Shown here piece after piece: positions 61,044 through 64,000 of a stretch of 64,000 nucleotides of DNA. A program made the position numbers and the translations under genes. Location: assembly GCF_002001015.1 (NCBI RefSeq), contig NZ_MUNO01000002.1:1-64000 (forward strand), given 5' to 3'. The notes under the pieces were generated by a model, which was not told the origin of the DNA, ran no database searches, and worked only from the letters and a program-made list of their open reading frames with translations. Source of the DNA: Polaromonas sp. A23. GTDB taxonomy: Bacteria > Pseudomonadota > Gammaproteobacteria > Burkholderiales > Burkholderiaceae_C. How positions within the stretch are numbered: position 1 is the first letter of the stretch; each line of letters opens with the position of its first letter.

Positions 61044-61415
61044 CTAACGTGCTTCGAAAACGTCGAGCAGTGCCATCTGCAGTTCTTCGTCGGTAAAAGG
61101 CTTGGCAACAAAGCCGCGTGCGCCCAGCTTGAGCGCCTGGATCGCCGTGGATTTGTCGCTCAGGGCGCTGACCACCAGGATGTTGAGCTTGGGATCGATC
61201 TTGAGCAACTCCGTGATGCATTCGATGCCGTCCATCTCCGGCATGGTCAGGTCCATGGTCACCACTTCCGGCCGGGTGGCCCGGGCCAGGCGCAAAGCCT
61301 CACGGCCGTTTTTGGCCAGCCCCGCGAGCACGATGCCCTTGATCCCGCCGCTCTGCACCACGCGCGAGATGCGGGTGCGGATCATGTTGGAGTCGTCAAC
61401 AATCATTAGGCGCAT
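61044..61415 (-). CDS. CheY-like single-domain response regulator
   Basis: A 123-residue receiver domain: MIVDDSNMIR supplies the acidic pair, VVTMDLTMPEMDG the phospho-Asp, LVVSALSDKS the Thr/Ser position and GFVAKPF the Lys. There is no output domain. It sits between the CheA-like kinase and the CheX phosphatase, a complete short phosphorelay. Confidence 0.92.
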   Translation of the reverse strand: MRLMIVDDSNMIRTRISRVVQSGGIKGIVLAGLAKNGREALRLARATRPEVVTMDLTMPEMDGIECITELLKIDPKLNILVVSALSDKSTAIQALKLGARGFVAKPFTDEELQMALLDVFEAR

Positions 61416-61467
61416 AAAGTCCTCCCGGTTTTTTCTTTACCGACGCGCACAGGCTCCCGTATTCGCC

Positions 61468-61558
61468 AGCCAGGGCCGCGGATTCGGCTTTGCCGGTCCG
61501 CAGGCGCAGCGGCCCCCTCGGGGGCAGCGCAGTACACGAAGTGACAAGCGTGGGGGCC
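61468..61558 (-). repeat. GC-rich dispersed repeat, inverted copy
   Basis: On the minus strand GGCCCCCACGCTTGTCACTT, CGTGTACTGCGCTGCCCCCG, AGGGGGCCGCTGCGCCTGCG and GACCGGCAAAGCCGAATCCG, the same order as the copies at 41311 and 40262. It separates the kinase stop from the response regulator start, within an apparent operon. Confidence 0.75.
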
Positions 61559-61564
61559 ATATGG

Positions 61565-63700
61565 TCAGGCGAAGCAGATCCTGAACTCTGTGTGCTGGCC
61601 CGGTGTGCTGGTCAGCAGCAGGCGCGCGCCCAGTCTCTGCACATTGGCTTGAACCAGGTCCAGCCCGACGCCGCGCCCGGCATGCGCCGAGGCTGTGTCG
61701 GCCGTCGAAAAACCCGGCTTGAAGATGTGCGCCACGATTTGTTTGTCACTGAAGCTCTGCAGCTGTTCGGCGGTGTACCAGTGCAACTCCAGCAGACGGC
61801 TGCGGACTTTGGCCGCATTGAGACCGGCGCCGTCGTCGCGCACGCTCAGTTGCCACTGGCCGCTTTCCTCCCGAGTGAGGTTGACCGCCACCTGGCCCTC
61901 CGGCGTTTTTCCGGCTGCTGTTCTGGTTGAGGGAGTTTCCACACCGTGTACCACCGCATTGCGAACCAGCTGGATGGCCACCTCGCGCAGCAGGTCCAGT
62001 TTGTCGGCAGGCAGATTCGGCGCGCCGTTCATCTGTACGCTGGTGCTGACCCGTTTTCCGCAGTCGGCGCCGACCTCATCAGCCAGCTGCGTCAGTGTGG
62101 TGTGCAGGGCCTGCGGTACGGCCTCAGCCATAACCTGCGCGGAATCGTTGCCCCTTTTCAGGCTCATGGCCTTGAACGCGGCGACCTTGGACAGCAGGTC
62201 TTCCAGCGGCAAGGGCAGGGCCAGCAGGGCGTCGCCAGTGGCTGCGCCGCTGTCCTTGAGTTTTTGCAATTCGTTTTCAAACTGGTGGGCCAGCGAGGCG
62301 AGGATTTCCAGGCCCAGGGAAGATGCATCGCCCTTGATGGCGTGGATGCGGCGGTAGGCACCATCGACTGCCTTGAGCACCTGGGCCTCCGATGCGGCGG
62401 AAGAGGTGCTGCGCAGCAGGTCGTTCACCTCGAGCAGGGAGGCTTCAGCGCGTTCAACAAAGCCGCGCATCATGGCCGGATCGGTCTCAAAGGCCTTGAG
62501 CATCATGGACAGCTCTTTTTGCGAGCGCTGCCGCTCGCCGCTCAGTTTGGCCTGCAGCTCCACTTTCTGGGTGATGTCCTGCACGGTGACCAGCAGGTGG
62601 CGCACGGTGTTGCCTTCGTGGACCCGGTTGAAGTGAAAGGACAAATAGCGCTTGCTGTCCTGATCGAGGCGATTTCTGACCGTTAACTCCACTTCCGCCA
62701 GCGGGTTGATGCCCTGGACCAGCTGTTCCTTGACGTGGGGCGAGAACAGCAGTTCGACATAGTCGCTCGCATCGGTGAGGGCTTTGGGCGATACCAGCGT
62801 GGACAAGACCTCGAAAAAGTTCTGACCGGCAACCAGCGTCTTGCCGAACAGCGCATGTGTTGAGCGCGAAAGCTGGGAGCCGAGCCGGTGCTCGGGCGTG
62901 AGCAGGAACAGACCTTCGCGCACGCTCGCGAGAATTTCCCGGTTTTCTTCGGTGGCCGCTTCGATGGCGGCGTCCGAAGTGTTCAGCCGGCGCAGGAACT
63001 TGAAGAGAATGAAGGCGAAGTTCAGCAGCGCCAGGACAATGCCGACGGTCTGCACCATGCGCAGTGCGGTTGCCCGGTCAGAAGCCACGGCTTCCAGCGC
63101 GGTGGTGAGTTGGTTCATCAAGCCCAGCAACTTCAGGTTGTTGGCCTTGGCGTAGTCCACCGCCTCCTGCAACTGCTGGTTCGAGGCCGTGCCAGTGAGC
63201 ACAGGCGCCAGTTTTTCCTGATAGGGTGTCCAGATGTCCTGCGCCTTCTTCAGGATGTCCAGCGCCTTGTCGCCTTCGGCCGCCCGCAGGAAAACAGGCT
63301 TGCTGTCGCCGCCCGGCACGGTGGCTCCATGTTGAAAGCCCTTGAGAGACGCGTCGAACAGCCTTACCGCGCTTTTCAGTTCTTCCAGGTCCTTGTCGGC
63401 GGGCTGGCCTTTGCTGTGTGCCGCATCCACCGCCAGCAGGGATTTGGCCGTGCGCTGCGACAACATGCGCTGGCGACCGGACAGGTTGACGCCCAATGCG
63501 TCTTCGGCAATCTGGAAGGATGTGTAGAAATTCAGGACCAGGACGCCCAGGTCGAACAGCAGGAACAGCGCCACCGCAATGATGATCTCGCGGTATTTGC
63601 CGAAGGAAGCCATGCCGTGCGTGCGCCGTGCCCGCGCATGTGGCGACGAAGATGGAGCGGCCACCAGAGGCGGGCCATTGGCAGGTAAAACAGCGGACAT
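61565..63700 (-). CDS. PilJ-domain CheA-like sensor histidine kinase
   Basis: A 711-residue membrane kinase. TM1 is at about residues 38-58 and a periplasmic PilJ-type domain follows with SGRQRMLSQRTAK (near residue 74). TM2 is near 225-245 and a PAS-like region spans about 255-380. An Hpt-type domain holds the phospho-His in RRIHAIKGDASSLG (near 450), and an HATPase domain has NAVVHGVE, DDGAGLN and GRGVGLDLV. There is no classical DHp domain or CheW-like domain. It likely phosphorylates the downstream CheY-like protein. The PilJ motif recurs in the nitrate-operon proteins, suggesting a common ligand. Confidence 0.85.
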   Translation of the reverse strand: MSAVLPANGPPLVAAPSSSPHARARRTHGMASFGKYREIIIAVALFLLFDLGVLVLNFYTSFQIAEDALGVNLSGRQRMLSQRTAKSLLAVDAAHSKGQPADKDLEELKSAVRLFDASLKGFQHGATVPGGDSKPVFLRAAEGDKALDILKKAQDIWTPYQEKLAPVLTGTASNQQLQEAVDYAKANNLKLLGLMNQLTTALEAVASDRATALRMVQTVGIVLALLNFAFILFKFLRRLNTSDAAIEAATEENREILASVREGLFLLTPEHRLGSQLSRSTHALFGKTLVAGQNFFEVLSTLVSPKALTDASDYVELLFSPHVKEQLVQGINPLAEVELTVRNRLDQDSKRYLSFHFNRVHEGNTVRHLLVTVQDITQKVELQAKLSGERQRSQKELSMMLKAFETDPAMMRGFVERAEASLLEVNDLLRSTSSAASEAQVLKAVDGAYRRIHAIKGDASSLGLEILASLAHQFENELQKLKDSGAATGDALLALPLPLEDLLSKVAAFKAMSLKRGNDSAQVMAEAVPQALHTTLTQLADEVGADCGKRVSTSVQMNGAPNLPADKLDLLREVAIQLVRNAVVHGVETPSTRTAAGKTPEGQVAVNLTREESGQWQLSVRDDGAGLNAAKVRSRLLELHWYTAEQLQSFSDKQIVAHIFKPGFSTADTASAHAGRGVGLDLVQANVQRLGARLLLTSTPGQHTEFRICFA

Positions 63701-63797
63701 AAGCGTCTTTCGTTGCTAAAAAATGCGGATCGGTCCTGCCCCGCCTCGGATCAGGCGGCTTGTCAGGAAGGGCTTGGGCGAGCGCTTGCCTCCAGTC

Positions 63798-64000
63798 TCA
63801 CGATGGCTCTGCTGCCTTGTGCGCCTCGACCATCACGCCGGAGAGCGTGCCGTAAGCGGCGGTCCAGGCCTCGCACACCTCGGGCGTGAAGTCCTTGCCC
63901 AAACCCTGGGACAGCGTGTCCAGCAGCGCGGTGCCGACAACGGGGTAATGCTCCGGTCGGGCGCCATAGGCCACATGGCGCTGAGCCAGTTTCTGTGCAG
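63798..64000 (-). CDS. bacterial hemoglobin-like globin, C-terminal part
   Basis: A frame open at the window end encodes KLAQRHVAYGARPEHYPVVG and ends SGVMVEAHKAAEPS before TGA. This is the C-terminal half of a single-domain globin of the Vitreoscilla-hemoglobin / flavohemoglobin type; the His in QRHVAYG is the expected proximal haem ligand. The 5' part is outside the window. Such globins often detoxify nitric oxide, which fits a nitrate/nitrite neighbourhood. Confidence 0.85.
   Translation of the reverse strand, partial: AQKLAQRHVAYGARPEHYPVVGTALLDTLSQGLGKDFTPEVCEAWTAAYGTLSGVMVEAHKAAEPS

Noticed and set aside
1..64000. Mobile element genes or tRNA-associated integration site explaining the catabolic island
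   Set aside because: No transposase, integrase or tRNA gene was recognised, and no direct repeats were found at 7822-7857 and 21364-21404, so the mechanism of insertion stays unknown.

Overview
The window reads as chromosomal DNA of a GC-rich betaproteobacterium of the order Burkholderiales, most likely family Comamonadaceae (a Polaromonas-, Rhodoferax- or Variovorax-like genus is an inference). The evidence is protein character (MutS, TrmJ, CysE, S21, TldE, the NirB/NirD/CobA set), the pmbA-yjgA-mog arrangement, and small repeat families scattered between and inside genes. No rRNA, tRNA, CRISPR array, transposase or integrase was recognised.

Layout. (1) 144-4506, minus strand: alpha/beta hydrolase, proteasome-like Anbu-type peptidase, mutS. 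(2) 4823-7821, plus strand: FAD-dependent halogenase-like enzyme, lysophospholipid-type acyltransferase and family 2 glycosyltransferase; these look like one arm of an aryl-polyene (APE) pigment cluster. (3) 7858-21363: a catabolic island. A divergent XylR/DmpR-type sigma-54 activator faces an operon of aldehyde dehydrogenase, short-chain alcohol dehydrogenase, periplasmic binding protein, DUF1302 outer-membrane barrel, DUF1329 protein, YCF48-like propeller, RND transporter, a remnant of a second dehydrogenase and an alpha/beta hydrolase. Activator sites and a -24/-12 promoter are visible. (4) 21405-34616, minus strand: the main APE operon (ACP, membrane protein, AMP-ligase, dehydratase, acyltransferase, LolA-like carrier, MMPL exporter, deacetylase, PAP2 phosphatase, methyltransferase, ketosynthase and chain-length factor, second dehydratase, ketoreductase, UbiE-like methyltransferase). 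The catabolic island thus lies between two groups of APE genes. (5) 34803-43561: housekeeping genes (suhB-like, trmJ, cysE, mog, yjgA, pmbA, yqeY, rpsU, a YhiN-like flavoprotein) and an unknown membrane protein.

(6) 43625-60391: nitrate assimilation. An eight-gene minus-strand operon, nirB - PilJ-domain protein - nirD - nitrate reductase - DmsB/DmsC fusion - unknown - ybiB - cobA, covers nitrate to nitrite to ammonium plus siroheme supply. Its leader has a sigma-54 promoter whose predicted start abuts two hexaloop hairpins (loops AACGAA and AACGAC) and then a terminator, the signature of ANTAR-protein antitermination. Divergently encoded is a NasT-like receiver-ANTAR protein fused to a C-terminal part with two PilJ/P-box-like motifs. 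Then follow a PP2C-kinase fusion, a receiver-cyclase protein, a repeat-filled spacer and a nitrate transporter with its own sigma-54 promoter and tandem NtrC-like sites. (7) 60577-64000: CheX-like phosphatase, CheY-like regulator, a PilJ-containing CheA-like kinase and the 3' end of a globin gene.

The most promising material is the nitrate-control system (fused NasT/PilJ regulator, leader RNA, further PilJ proteins), the trans-envelope module of the catabolic island, and a roughly 50-bp repeat family found inside four coding genes as well as between genes.
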